Below the pieces are notes generated by a model. The model was not told the origin of the DNA. It worked only from the letters and a program-made list of their open reading frames with translations, and did no database searches. This document shows positions 6,375-14,501 of a stretch of DNA of 43,643 nucleotides, piece after piece; positions within the stretch are counted from its first letter, which is position 1; the number at the start of each line of letters is the position of its first letter. A program made the translations under genes and the position numbers. The stretch lies in contig CABTZF010000015.1 of NCBI GenBank assembly GCA_902489255.1, positions 1 through 43,643 on the forward strand, in the 5' to 3' direction. The stretch comes from an uncultured Peptoniphilus sp. GTDB taxonomy: Bacteria > Bacillota > Clostridia > Tissierellales > Peptoniphilaceae.

Positions 6375-7562
6375 ATGAAAGAAAAAAATCCAAATGGTTT
6401 AGGTAGTCTTACCTATAGAGTAGTTAATGGCAAAAAATATTGGACTGGTCGTGTTTCATTAGGCCAAGACTTGGAAGGTAAGTTAGTTAGAAAATCATTC
6501 TCTAGCTACAAAAAATATGATGTAATTGAAAAAATGCAAAAAGCATTAGGTCAAACAAATATTGCTGGCTTTACTACCTCTGGGGATAAATCTCTATCTG
6601 AATTTATGTCTTATTGGCTATACAATATAAAAGTTAAGGAAATAAAAAGCACAACTATAGTCAGATATCAAAGCCTATTAAATCTCCATATAGCACCTTA
6701 TCCTTTTTCAAGAACTAAGGTAGGAGATATTAATATCCTGAATTTACAAAACTTCATAAACCTACTTGCAGATGATGAAAAAACGTCAATAAATACTGTA
6801 AAAGATACACTGGCCTTAATTAAAAACTTTCTTGACTACGCAATAATTCTAGGAGTATTCCCCACAAACCCTGCCGAATATGTAAAGGTCCCAAAAAAGA
6901 ATAAAACTGAAAATTCGGGCAAATATAGAATTTTTACCGCTGATGAACAAAAACTTTTAATTAATAATTTGGATCTTGATGATCCTGTTGAGCAAAGCCT
7001 TTATATAGATTTCTTGACTGGGCTACGAAGAAATGAACTAAGAGGACTTAGGTGGAAAAATTACTCTGATGGAATCTTAACAATAGAACAGCAACTTAGA
7101 AGGTCCTATACTTTTGAAAAAGATGGAACAAGAAAATTAAATAAAAATACTACCCAAGACCTGAAAACTGAAAACTCATATAGAACTGTCGCTCTTCCGA
7201 AAATTGCCGATAATCTTTTACAAAAACTAAAAATAAAATCCTATGAAAAACATTTAAGGCTTGGTCAACCCTTTAAAGATGATGCCTTTATATTTTCTGA
7301 TGATTTTTTACAACCTATAGAAGAAAAAAGATGCAATAGGAGATTACAAGCAATATGTAGAAAAATAGGCATAGAACCTAGACCCCTACATTCCATAAGA
7401 CACTCTTATGCCACTAGGCTTTTTGAGGCAGGAGTTGATATAAAAACAGTACAAAAACTAATGGGCCATAGTGACTATAAAACTACTCTTAATATTTATG
7501 TACATGTAATGGATGATGAAAAAGAAAAGGCAGCCGCCGTCTTAGATAAAATGTATAATTAA
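6375..7562 (+). CDS. int: tyrosine-family site-specific integrase
   Basis: This is a 395-residue phage-type integrase. It has an N-terminal arm-binding domain (residues 10-65), a SAM-like core-binding domain (about 75-165) and a C-terminal catalytic domain. The catalytic residues are visible: Arg218 (TGLRRNE), Lys264, His339 and Arg342 (HSIRHSYATRL), His365 (MGHS) and Tyr375 (TTLNIYVHV). I chose the ATG at 6375 because AAGAGGTG lies 6 bp before it; the GTG at 6366 overlaps that site. It is the last gene before the attachment site and would insert the element at a tRNA 3' end. Confidence 0.97.
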   Translation: MKEKNPNGLGSLTYRVVNGKKYWTGRVSLGQDLEGKLVRKSFSSYKKYDVIEKMQKALGQTNIAGFTTSGDKSLSEFMSYWLYNIKVKEIKSTTIVRYQSLLNLHIAPYPFSRTKVGDINILNLQNFINLLADDEKTSINTVKDTLALIKNFLDYAIILGVFPTNPAEYVKVPKKNKTENSGKYRIFTADEQKLLINNLDLDDPVEQSLYIDFLTGLRRNELRGLRWKNYSDGILTIEQQLRRSYTFEKDGTRKLNKNTTQDLKTENSYRTVALPKIADNLLQKLKIKSYEKHLRLGQPFKDDAFIFSDDFLQPIEEKRCNRRLQAICRKIGIEPRPLHSIRHSYATRLFEAGVDIKTVQKLMGHSDYKTTLNIYVHVMDDEKEKAAAVLDKMYN

Positions 7563-7566
7563 ATTG

Positions 7567-7588
7567 CGTTACCAACTCGTTACCAACT
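7567..7588 (+). repeat. two adjacent 11-bp direct repeats, probable integrase arm sites
   Basis: CGTTACCAACT occurs twice with no gap (7567-7577 and 7578-7588), 4 bp after the integrase stop and about 60 bp before the tRNA-derived core. Direct repeats between int and the core site are typical arm-type binding sites for the N-terminal domain of tyrosine integrases. The repeat is seen directly; the role is inferred. Confidence 0.65.
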
Positions 7589-7648
7589 TTTACAAAATTC
7601 AATAAAATAAACGTTGAAATTTAGCCATTATAGAATAATTGGTTTTAC

Positions 7649-7666
7649 TTCCTCTTTCCCGCACCA
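7649..7666 (+). other. attR core: 3' end of a tRNA gene including CCA
   Basis: TTCCTCTTTCCCGCACCA reads as the end of the T-loop, the 3' strand of a T-stem (CCTCT), a 7-nt acceptor strand (TTCCCGC), discriminator A and CCA. No tRNA body precedes it: the bases before 7649 do not form a T-loop. It is therefore the duplicated 3' end left by integration. The intact tRNA, starting GCGGGAA, should lie beyond the left edge. The A discriminator fits tRNA-Leu better than tRNA-Gly. Confidence 0.7.
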
Positions 7667-7670
7667 ATTA

Positions 7671-7698
7671 AAAATTCGGCTATGCCGAATTTTTTTTT
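7671..7698 (+). terminator. rho-independent terminator after the attR tRNA end
   Basis: A perfect 10-bp stem (AAAATTCGGC, 7671-7680, with GCCGAATTTT, 7684-7693) has a TAT loop and continues into T residues. It was presumably the terminator of the target tRNA and now ends the integrase operon. Confidence 0.85.
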
Positions 7699-7740
7699 GC
7701 TCCTGCCTAACTCCTCTTAGATATTAAATTTATTTACATA

Positions 7741-7749
7741 TGATATAAT
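7741..7749 (+). promoter_or_regulatory. extended -10 promoter of the LDH-like gene
   Basis: TGATATAAT is a perfect extended -10 located 33 bp before the start codon, with AGGGAGG between them. No strong -35 is visible. An identical box precedes the next gene at 8721. Confidence 0.6.
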
Positions 7750-7781
7750 TAGTTAAATAATATGCGTTTAGGGAGGAATTT

Positions 7782-8711
7782 ATGAAATTAGGTATTGTTG
7801 GTGCAGGATTTGCAGGAGAAATTATTGCTTATACTGCCGCCCTTAGAGGTTTATGCGACAGAATTTCTTTTGTGGATATAAATGAAAAAAAAGCCCATGC
7901 TCAAGCAATGGATATAAATGATGCCAGATCTTACTATCCCCATGATCTTTTTGCTGACTCATGTCAATATGAAGATTTAAGGGATGCCGATATAATTGTT
8001 CTTACATCCGGCGGTATACCAGACAGTCCTGATAGGCTTGATGAATTTAAAGTTAATAAAAATATTATGATTGATTATACTAAAAGAATAGTTTCCGCCG
8101 GCTTTAAGGGAATTTTTATTGTTGTTTCAAACCCCTGTGATGTTATGGCATATTTGGTTTACAAAACTTCATCTTTTAATCCAAAAAGAGTTATCGGTGC
8201 AGGAACTGCTTTAGATAGTTCAAGACTCAAGACAATACTTTCTAATAAATTTGATATAAGTGCCAAATCAATTTCAGCTATTGTCATGGGCGAACATGGA
8301 GAAAATCAATTTATACCATGGTCACAAGTGAGAATTGCAGGTATGCCCTTTGAAAGATATATGGAAATGTACAAGAATTCTTTTAAAGATTTTGATAAAA
8401 AGAAAATTGAAGATGAGGTTAGAAAACGCGGTTGGGATATTTATTTAGGAAAATCATGTACCCAATATGGCATTGCAAACACAATTACAAAAATAATTTC
8501 TGCAATTATTAATAATGAAAATATAGCCCTTAACGTTTCAACTTTACTAAATGGTGAATATTCATTAAAAAATATTTATCTTTCCACTCCCTGCTCTATA
8601 AATAAGGATGGAATAAATAAAATCTTTGAGCTTGACCTATCTGTTTCTGAACTGAAAAAGCTCAAAGAAGCAGCTAATGTACTAAATGCTTATAACAAAC
8701 TTTTAGATTAA
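7782..8711 (+). CDS. L-lactate dehydrogenase-family 2-hydroxyacid dehydrogenase
   Basis: This 309-residue NAD-dependent enzyme of the LDH/MDH fold has the dinucleotide motif GAGFAG (7-12) and acidic Asp32 after beta-2. It keeps the catalytic set: Arg85 (RLDEF), Asn117 (SNPCD), Asp145 and Arg148 (TALDSSRLK), and His172 (GEHGENQF). The substrate loop (GGIPDSPDRLD) is one residue shorter than in standard LDH and lacks the Gln that selects pyruvate, as well as the Arg that selects oxaloacetate. The substrate may therefore be another 2-oxoacid, such as a branched-chain one (L-2-hydroxyisocaproate dehydrogenase type). The start has AGGGAGG 7 bp upstream. It is monocistronic or weakly linked to the next gene. 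Confidence 0.85.
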   Translation: MKLGIVGAGFAGEIIAYTAALRGLCDRISFVDINEKKAHAQAMDINDARSYYPHDLFADSCQYEDLRDADIIVLTSGGIPDSPDRLDEFKVNKNIMIDYTKRIVSAGFKGIFIVVSNPCDVMAYLVYKTSSFNPKRVIGAGTALDSSRLKTILSNKFDISAKSISAIVMGEHGENQFIPWSQVRIAGMPFERYMEMYKNSFKDFDKKKIEDEVRKRGWDIYLGKSCTQYGIANTITKIISAIINNENIALNVSTLLNGEYSLKNIYLSTPCSINKDGINKIFELDLSVSELKKLKEAANVLNAYNKLLD

Positions 8712-8720
8712 GTTAGACTA

Positions 8721-8729
8721 TGATATAAT
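8721..8729 (+). promoter_or_regulatory. extended -10 promoter of the zinc-ribbon gene
   Basis: TGATATAAT lies 9 bp after the preceding stop codon and 23 bp before the start codon of the next gene, giving a very short leader. The -35 is poor. Confidence 0.5.
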
Positions 8730-8751
8730 TTCCTTAGAAAGGTTGGATTTA

Positions 8752-9147
8752 ATGAGAGAAAAATTCAAAAAATTTATGGCAGGCAGATATGGCGTTGACT
8801 CTTTAAGTAGAAGTCTACTTATTATTGTAATGCTTATTATCATCCTTGCGGGTCGATACAAAAATGTTTATTTAGACCTGGGCGGCTTGGTCCTACTTAT
8901 TTATGTTTACTCCAGAATTTTTTCTAAAAATATTGCTAAACGTTATAGCGAAAATCAAAAATATTTAAACCTGACTAAGCCTATTAGAAAACAGCTAAAT
9001 TATTATTCAATAAGATTTAAAGACAGAAAAAATTATAAGTACACCCACTGTCCTTATTGTAATTTAGAAATGAGAGTACCTAAAAATAAGGGAAAGGTAA
9101 TTATAAGATGTAAAAAATGTAATGAAAAATTTGAATTTAGAACATAA
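8752..9147 (+). CDS. small membrane protein with C-terminal zinc ribbon
   Basis: This 131-residue protein has two hydrophobic segments (about residues 20-37 and 41-60), a basic connector, and a C-terminal treble-clef or ribbon with two CxxC pairs (HCPYCNLEMRVP and RCKKCNEKFEF). The C-terminus resembles zinc-ribbon tails of small Firmicutes membrane proteins. The ATG at 8752 is preferred to the TTG at 8743 because AAAGG is 9 bp before it. The function is unknown; metal binding is inferred from the cysteines. Confidence 0.75.
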   Translation: MREKFKKFMAGRYGVDSLSRSLLIIVMLIIILAGRYKNVYLDLGGLVLLIYVYSRIFSKNIAKRYSENQKYLNLTKPIRKQLNYYSIRFKDRKNYKYTHCPYCNLEMRVPKNKGKVIIRCKKCNEKFEFRT

Positions 9148-9148
9148 A

Positions 9149-9171
9149 AAAGGGACTGATAAAGTCCCTTT
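9149..9171. terminator. bidirectional terminator between convergent genes
   Basis: AAAGGGACT (9149-9157) pairs with AGTCCCTTT (9163-9171) around a GATAA loop. The hairpin has T-rich flanks on both strands and lies between the stop codons of two convergent genes, so it probably serves both. Confidence 0.8.
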
Positions 9172-9176
9172 CGTCA

Positions 9177-9686
9177 TTAAAAATGTAAAATTGAATCTAT
9201 CTTATATCCTTTTAAAATATCTCTTCCTTTAAGATCATCAAGTTCCACCAAAAATAAAAGGCTTTGCACAACTCCTCCTAAAGATTCTACTAATTTAATA
9301 GCTGCTCGAGATGTTCCACCTGTTGCCAATAAATCATCAACTATAATAATCTTTTCTCCCTTATTTATTCCGTCTATGTGCATTTCAATAGAATCTGTTC
9401 CATATTCCAGGTCATATTCCATTGAAATTTTTTTACTTGGCAATTTGCCGGGTTTCCTTACGGGAATAAAGCCTTTTTCAAACTTATATGCCAAAGGTGC
9501 CCCAATAATAAAACCCCTTGCTTCAATTCCTATCACTTTATCAAAATCATAGTCAATTTTTTCAGCTATTTTATCAATAGCCTCTTTAAAAAGCTTACCG
9601 TCTTTTAATAAAGTTGTTACATCTCTAAAAATTACCCCCTCTTTTGGGTATCCGGGGATAGACCTTACCGATTCTTTTAAATTCAT
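9177..9686 (-). CDS. apt: adenine phosphoribosyltransferase
   Basis: This 169-residue enzyme makes AMP from adenine and PRPP (purine salvage, cytosol). The PRPP-binding loop VDDLLATGGT is at residues 116-125, and the typical N-terminus SIPGYPKEGVIFRDVT and IEARGFIIGAPLA are present. Length matches the family. I chose the internal ATG at 9686 because AGGAGG lies just before it; the longer frame from 9707 overlaps the previous gene stop and would place extra residues before the conserved start. It is the last gene of a dinB-thioesterase-apt operon and ends at a shared terminator. Confidence 0.97.
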   Translation of the reverse strand: MNLKESVRSIPGYPKEGVIFRDVTTLLKDGKLFKEAIDKIAEKIDYDFDKVIGIEARGFIIGAPLAYKFEKGFIPVRKPGKLPSKKISMEYDLEYGTDSIEMHIDGINKGEKIIIVDDLLATGGTSRAAIKLVESLGGVVQSLLFLVELDDLKGRDILKGYKIDSILHF

Positions 9687-9703
9687 ACTTCCTCCTATAA
9701 TAC

Positions 9704-10096
9704 TCATTTTATGTAAACATAATAAGTAAAATTTCCTACGCTTAAAAGTTTTTCTCTTGTGTAAACAATAACATTAACAACACTTATGCTGTTACCCTTG
9801 TGGATGAATTTTGCCTTGGCAAAAATTTCCACTCCTTTTTTTGTGTTTGAGATATAATTCATAGATGCTTCAATGGTAACATAGGTCTTGCCCAGAACCC
9901 TACACAATATTCCCGTCGCTGTGTCAGCAAAGCTATAAATAACTCCCCCGTGTAAAATATTTAAATCTGATATGTGCCTTTGATCGGGTTTCATTTTTAA
10001 GACCAAGGTTTCATTTTCATATGATTCGAAACTCATATTGTTATCTTTGATAAAATCAATCTTATCAATAATTTTCTTTACTTCTTCCCTATCCAT
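9704..10096 (-). CDS. PaaI/YdiI-like hotdog-fold thioesterase
   Basis: This is a 130-residue single hotdog domain. The signature LHGGVIYSFADTATG lies at residues 48-62, with a following beta-strand pair (VTIEASMNYISNTKKG) as in PaaI, YdiI and YbgC-type acyl-CoA thioesterases. The expected activity is hydrolysis of a small acyl- or aryl-CoA; the substrate cannot be read from sequence. The ATG start follows AGGAGG. The stop lies 17 bp before the apt start, so the genes are cotranscribed. Confidence 0.85.
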   Translation of the reverse strand: MDREEVKKIIDKIDFIKDNNMSFESYENETLVLKMKPDQRHISDLNILHGGVIYSFADTATGILCRVLGKTYVTIEASMNYISNTKKGVEIFAKAKFIHKGNSISVVNVIVYTREKLLSVGNFTYYVYIK

Positions 10097-10104
10097 TTTT
10101 CCTC

Positions 10105-11139
10105 CTATAAAAAAGTCATTTGATGAATATTAAGATTTATCAAATTTGAAACTGTAATACCCAAAAGTCTTATTTTTTCACCGCTGTAAAACTCTCTAAA
10201 CAATACAAGAGCTTCCCTATAAATATCACTTTTATTATATAAGACATAGTCATAAGTTTTTGATTTGGTCCTTATTTGGAAGCTTTCATTTTTTAATTTA
10301 ATAGTTAAAGTAAAGCCACTAATATTTTTTTTAATTAAATCTTCTGAAACCTCTTCAGAAAAAATTTTTATATAATTTTCCAGAACCTCTTTATCATCAG
10401 TAGCAAAAAATGTACTTTCAGTTCCCAGACTTTTTCTCTCTCGACTAATTTCCACTTTTCTATCATCAATGCCTCGAATTCTTTTAAAAATATCTTCTCC
10501 TGCCCTGCCAAAAAGATCTGTTAAAAAGTCTTCCTTCAAACTATAAAGGTCTTTAACTTTGTTAATGCCGAGATTTCTTAGTTTTTCTTCACTCTTTTTC
10601 CCTATGCCGTGAATTCTTCTAATATCAAGATCCATTAAAATATCCGGAATATCTTTTTCCTCAATAATTTTTATGCCCCCGGGTTTGTTCCAATCAGAGG
10701 CAAGTTTCGCCAAAAATTTGTTAAAAGACATCCCTATGGAAACACTTAGACCTGTTTTGACCAATATATTTTTTTGAATACTTGATAAAAATTTCCGATC
10801 CGGATTCAAATCTGTTAAATCCAAATATGACTCATCAATTGATACTTTCTCAATTTTTTCAGTATAAGTCTTTAATACATCAAATACCTCTTTTGATTTT
10901 TGCAAGTATCTATTTCTTCTCATAGGCACAATTATTAAATTTTCACATAACTGCCTAGCCATAAATACAGGCATAGCCGAGTGAATACCAAAGGCCCTTG
11001 CCTTATAATTTGCAGTTGTAATAATAGCTCTGTCACTTTTCCCCGCAACGGCCAGGGGTTTTCCCCTTAGCGATGGATTGTCAAGTTCTTCGCAAGAAGC
11101 ATAAAAAGCATCCAGGTCCACATGAATAATGTATGGCAT
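10105..11139 (-). CDS. dinB: DNA polymerase IV (Y family)
   Basis: This 344-residue translesion polymerase has its catalytic carboxylates at Asp8 (HVDLDAFYAS) and Asp102/Glu103 (VSIDESYLDLT). The steric gate aromatic in DAFYAS, the helix-hairpin-helix region near 175-215 (IHGIGKKSEEKL) and a C-terminal little finger are visible. The last five residues, QMTFL, match a beta-clamp binding motif. Length is normal. It is the first gene of the leftward operon with the thioesterase and apt. No LexA or DinR box is evident in the short divergent region to its right. Confidence 0.96.
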   Translation of the reverse strand: MPYIIHVDLDAFYASCEELDNPSLRGKPLAVAGKSDRAIITTANYKARAFGIHSAMPVFMARQLCENLIIVPMRRNRYLQKSKEVFDVLKTYTEKIEKVSIDESYLDLTDLNPDRKFLSSIQKNILVKTGLSVSIGMSFNKFLAKLASDWNKPGGIKIIEEKDIPDILMDLDIRRIHGIGKKSEEKLRNLGINKVKDLYSLKEDFLTDLFGRAGEDIFKRIRGIDDRKVEISRERKSLGTESTFFATDDKEVLENYIKIFSEEVSEDLIKKNISGFTLTIKLKNESFQIRTKSKTYDYVLYNKSDIYREALVLFREFYSGEKIRLLGITVSNLINLNIHQMTFL

Positions 11140-11194
11140 TTCATCACCATTAAGATTATATCCCTTTTTTATACTTTTTTAAAGTAAGGCTTTT

Positions 11195-11203
11195 TGTTAT
11201 AAT
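11195..11203 (+). promoter_or_regulatory. extended -10 promoter of the HAD gene
   Basis: TGTTATAAT is a perfect extended -10, 16 bp before the TTG start, so the mRNA leader contains little more than the AGAGGTGATAA ribosome binding site. Confidence 0.55.
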
Positions 11204-11219
11204 AACTAGAGGTGATAAC

Positions 11220-11840
11220 TTGACTAAAAAAATTGTATTTTTTGATTTTGACGGCACTCTAATTTCTTGCCAGTCAATTTTTATACTTTGGAAATATGCA
11301 CTAAAGAAAAAACCTCTACTTATTTTTTACCTCTTGGCACAACTAATAATTGGTTTAATTAAATACATATTCACTTTTAATTTTTCACACATAAAAACAT
11401 CTATGGTGTCCCTGATAAGGTTTTTATCTGAAGATGATATGAAAAAATTTATGACAAAAATCTTATATCCCGGATATTTTTTCTCAGCCGGTTTAAAAGA
11501 ACTTGAAAAATTTGATGGGAGCTTTTTGAAAATTCTTGTTTCAGCTTCACCCTTAAATTACATTAAATATATTAAAAATATTTTACCCTTCGATTATATT
11601 CTTGCAACTGAATTAGATGAAGACTTTCGGGTCAAATATAATAATAATTCAGGGCGTGAAAAAGTTAAAAATATAAATGAATTGCTTAATACTTTAAAAA
11701 TAAAAATAGACTATAAAAATTCTTATTGCTACACTGACAATTATAAAGCTGATAAATTTATGGCAGAGCTCGTTAAAAACAGGTTCTTAATAAATTCACG
11801 ATTAAAAATTTCTTCCTATAAAAATCTTAAATGGTCTTGA
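11220..11840 (+). CDS. HAD-superfamily hydrolase (HAD-IB type)
   Basis: This 206-residue protein has the HAD nucleophile motif FFDFDGTL (Asp9, Asp11), a hydrophobic cap region (residues 20-60), motif II near VSASPLNY (residue 102 on) and an acidic motif at CYTDNYKADKF. This is the arrangement of HAD-IB phosphatases (SerB/CicA-like). The cap helices are unusually hydrophobic, so membrane association is possible. Initiation is at TTG, set by AGAGGTGATAA directly before it. It stands alone and its substrate is unknown. Confidence 0.85.
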   Translation: MTKKIVFFDFDGTLISCQSIFILWKYALKKKPLLIFYLLAQLIIGLIKYIFTFNFSHIKTSMVSLIRFLSEDDMKKFMTKILYPGYFFSAGLKELEKFDGSFLKILVSASPLNYIKYIKNILPFDYILATELDEDFRVKYNNNSGREKVKNINELLNTLKIKIDYKNSYCYTDNYKADKFMAELVKNRFLINSRLKISSYKNLKWS

Positions 11841-11853
11841 TAAATCTAACCAT

Positions 11854-11882
11854 TTGACAAAATAGTCATATATTGCTATTAT
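11854..11882 (+). promoter_or_regulatory. strong sigma-A promoter of the coiled-coil secreted protein
   Basis: TTGACA (11854-11859), a 17-bp spacer and TATTAT (11877-11882) preceded by TGC form a near-consensus promoter with extended -10. It is the strongest promoter seen in the window, suggesting abundant expression of the next gene. Confidence 0.8.
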
Positions 11883-11912
11883 AGCTTTATAAAAATTTTT
11901 TGGAGGTTTATT

Positions 11913-12689
11913 ATGAAATTAAGAAAAATTGTAACTTTAACTGCACTTACAGCTATGCTTGTAAGCCCGGTATCTGCTTTTGCTGAAAATCCTGCAACAT
12001 CTCTTAAAGATACTGTTAAAGCTGTTGAAAATCAAGCTAAAGAAGACGTAAAAGATGCAAAAGAAGAAGCTAAAAAAGCTGTAGAAGAAGTTAAAGAAGA
12101 AGCTAAAAAAGACGTTAAAGAAGCTAAAGAAGAAGCTAAAAAGGACATTAAAGAAGCTAAAGAAGAAGTAAAGGAAGAAGCTAAAAAAGCTGTAAGCGTA
12201 AAAGTTGACGGAAAAGAATTAGAACTTGAAAATCCTGCTGTAGTAAAAGCTAACAGAACTTTTATTCCCGTCCGTAAATTAGTAGAAAACAGCGGTGCAA
12301 AAATTGATTGGAATGATAAAGACAGAACTTTCACTATAACTAAAGGCGATAAGGTTATTAAACTAACTATTGATTCAGTTGACATGACAGTTAACGGCGA
12401 AGCTAAAAAATTAGAAGCCGCTCCTTTTATTAAAGATAATTTCTCTTATCTTCCATTAAGAGTAATTTGTGAAGAAATTCTTGGCTACAAAGTTGAATGG
12501 AATCAAGAAAAGCAAGAAGTCATATTAACTTCTGAAGAAGCTAAAAAAGAAGAAACTAAAGATAATATGGAAAAGAAAGCTGAAGAAGTAAAAGAAAACG
12601 CAAAAGCAGCAACAGATAAATTATCTGAAAAAGCTAAGGAAGCAAAAGATAAGGTTGAAGAAAAAATAGAAGACGCAAAAAGTAAATAA
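11913..12689 (+). CDS. secreted copper-amine-oxidase N-terminal-domain protein with charged coiled coils
   Basis: This 258-residue protein has a signal peptide (residues 1-24, cleavage after AFA) and a Lys/Glu/Ala-rich helix of about 65 residues built from repeated AKEEAKK-like units. The central Cu_amine_oxidN1-type domain is at about residues 93-205 (VKANRTFIPVRKLVENSGA, then YLPLRVICEEILGYKVEW). A second charged helix forms the C-terminus. The central domain is a common extracellular module in Gram-positive anaerobes and does not by itself indicate oxidase activity. The charged helices resemble apolipoprotein- or LEA-like surface coils. It has a near-consensus promoter and its own terminator, so it is monocistronic. 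Confidence 0.85.
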   Translation: MKLRKIVTLTALTAMLVSPVSAFAENPATSLKDTVKAVENQAKEDVKDAKEEAKKAVEEVKEEAKKDVKEAKEEAKKDIKEAKEEVKEEAKKAVSVKVDGKELELENPAVVKANRTFIPVRKLVENSGAKIDWNDKDRTFTITKGDKVIKLTIDSVDMTVNGEAKKLEAAPFIKDNFSYLPLRVICEEILGYKVEWNQEKQEVILTSEEAKKEETKDNMEKKAEEVKENAKAATDKLSEKAKEAKDKVEEKIEDAKSK

Positions 12690-12701
12690 GTCTATAATTT
12701 T

Positions 12702-12730
12702 AAAATCCGTAGTTTTAGGCTACGGATTTT
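12702..12730. terminator. bidirectional terminator
   Basis: A perfect 11-bp stem, AAAATCCGTAG (12702-12712) with CTACGGATTTT (12720-12730), and a 7-nt loop lies between two convergent genes. Further T residues follow on the plus strand. The minus-strand gene ends 2 bp away. Confidence 0.85.
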
Positions 12731-12731
12731 T

Positions 12732-14501
12732 TTATATTACATATTTATCTATTGCATCTGCAATATTATCATAGGTGTTTTCTCCGGTAAATGAATAAAC
12801 AACTTCTCCACCCTTATAAAAATTAACCAAGGGAATAGATCCTACATTTAAATCTTTTGCAATATCACTATTAGTATCAATATCCAAGTAGTAACAATTT
12901 ACCCCTTGGAATTCATCTTCCAACAAATCTGTTACAAGTTCAAGTAGAGGTCCGCAATGAGTACACCTGATTGCACCAAAAATTACCAGTCCGGTTAAAT
13001 TATCAGTCTTTTCATAGAAGTCATAAGAAGATATGGTCTTAATTCTGCTTAAATTTCTTCTATAAATTTCCTTACTTTGTCTAAGCTCTTTTATGGATTC
13101 GGATTCTTGTGATAGAGGATCAATGTCCTTATTTAGTTCAGCACCCTTAACCTTAATTGGTGTCGCTTCCAAAAACTTTCCTGCTCCTTCAAGTTGAAAA
13201 TAAGATTGGTCAACTTTTTCAATTTCCCTTTCAGGATAACTTTCAATGCCCCAATAAGAATAGGGATACCTATAAACCCTATAAATTAAATTGTTATTAA
13301 GCATATTTTCTGTATCTCTTCTGTAAGGAGATACCCATTGCCAAACAATTTCCTTATCTCTTGTTATTTCTATTACCATACCCTCAGTCGTAAGAGTTAC
13401 CAAAGTATTTCCATTTGGCAGCCTTTCTAAATTCCCCCCATAGGGAGAGTAAAATTTATATCCGTTAAGGGGTATTGAATATCCAAAATCTCTTGGATCC
13501 ACCTTCCAATTTATATTAAGGGTTATTGGATTTATTTCCAAAATTCTCGAATAACCTCTTACAAAAGGAAATAATCCCTGTGGAGCAAATATTGTTGCAG
13601 CTCCATAGCCGCAAGACCCTCCATTGTCAAATATTAGTAAATTACCTTCACCGTCAAGACCCTTGGGTATTAAAGATGCAAAGGCGGAACCGATAATTGG
13701 TGGAAATTTTTTAAACCTGTCAAGGTCAGGTCCCAAGGTATAAACAATTTTATTTTTTTTCCTATCAATAATGCCAATAATATTTGCCGCTCTTGCTGTA
13801 AATAAAATATTGTCAGGATGAAACCTAGAATCTCCCATGTCAAACCACTTATTATTACCCAGATAAGAAATAGAAGTTACATCTAAATAATTTCCTATAG
13901 GACTTTCAGTTATTCTCAAATTTGGATTTCTGTAAATTACATTTTTTGCTTCTTCAGAAAAATTTAAGTCATCAAAATGTTCACTGAAGGAAAACTTCCA
14001 TAAAATGTTTCCACCATCATCAACTTCTAATATAACATCATCTAAAAGTTCCTTATCTGATATAGCTTTAACAAAAACATTTTCATGAGTGAGCATTAAA
14101 GTTTTGCTGGTGTGAAGTTTTTCATCAGAATGACAATAATCAAGAGAGTGACCCTTTCTTTGAAAATCACTGTGACATCTGGCCATCCATTTTTCCTTAT
14201 ATCCCCTATCTTTAATAAACTTATTTCTTGAAAAATTCCAACAGACATCTCCATTTTTTTCGATTTCTACAAGACTTATGCCGTCACTAACTCCAAAATC
14301 AGAAGTTCTGAATTCAGTAGCAGAAATTATGTTTCCATTAGAAAACATCTTAGCGGGCATTGGATTTAGTTCATATCTTGCAAGTTCATCTCCGCACATG
14401 GACGTTAGAAGTGCTCCATCTTTAGCAGTTGAAATTAAATTAATACCGTTAAAGGCTTTTTCCTTATTATAATAAACTGTTCCCCTGGGATAAATTCTCA
14501 T
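12732..14501 (-). CDS. arylsulfotransferase (ASST)-family protein fused to thioredoxin
   Basis: This is a 589-residue two-domain protein. Residues 1-450 look like the ASST (PF05935) beta-propeller, with repeated blades such as GNLERLPNGNTLV (356-368) and GEGNLLIFDNGG (284-295). Residues about 500-589 form a thioredoxin domain with active site CTHC (513-516) and the cis-Pro segment GSIPLVNFYKGGE. There is no signal peptide, unlike classical periplasmic AssT, so it is probably cytosolic. Its start overlaps the trxB stop (ATGA), so the reductase and its probable substrate are made together. An ASST catalyses sulfate transfer between phenols; the propeller here may have another role. I cannot confirm the catalytic histidines. 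Confidence 0.75.
   Translation of the reverse strand: MRIYPRGTVYYNKEKAFNGINLISTAKDGALLTSMCGDELARYELNPMPAKMFSNGNIISATEFRTSDFGVSDGISLVEIEKNGDVCWNFSRNKFIKDRGYKEKWMARCHSDFQRKGHSLDYCHSDEKLHTSKTLMLTHENVFVKAISDKELLDDVILEVDDGGNILWKFSFSEHFDDLNFSEEAKNVIYRNPNLRITESPIGNYLDVTSISYLGNNKWFDMGDSRFHPDNILFTARAANIIGIIDRKKNKIVYTLGPDLDRFKKFPPIIGSAFASLIPKGLDGEGNLLIFDNGGSCGYGAATIFAPQGLFPFVRGYSRILEINPITLNINWKVDPRDFGYSIPLNGYKFYSPYGGNLERLPNGNTLVTLTTEGMVIEITRDKEIVWQWVSPYRRDTENMLNNNLIYRVYRYPYSYWGIESYPEREIEKVDQSYFQLEGAGKFLEATPIKVKGAELNKDIDPLSQESESIKELRQSKEIYRRNLSRIKTISSYDFYEKTDNLTGLVIFGAIRCTHCGPLLELVTDLLEDEFQGVNCYYLDIDTNSDIAKDLNVGSIPLVNFYKGGEVVYSFTGENTYDNIADAIDKYVI

Larger units (their letters stand above)
1..7666. mobile_element. 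right end of an integrated prophage or genomic island
   Basis: The segment has the layout of a temperate element. A leftward early operon diverges from a rightward lysogeny operon that ends in a tyrosine integrase. Directly beyond the integrase lie integrase-type direct repeats and a tRNA 3' end with CCA, which marks the attachment site. The left boundary is outside the window, because the first gene runs off the edge. No structural, terminase or conjugation genes are visible, so a full prophage, a phage satellite or an integrative element cannot be told apart. The tRNA-end attR and the two-way switch are seen directly; the class of element is inferred. Confidence 0.85.

Noticed and set aside
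12032..12385. Long open frame on the minus strand opposite the secreted coiled-coil protein
   Set aside because: It is the mirror of the repetitive AAAGAAGAAGCT codons, giving Ser/Phe/Leu repeats. It has no ribosome binding site and the opposite strand has a strong promoter, signal peptide and known domain.
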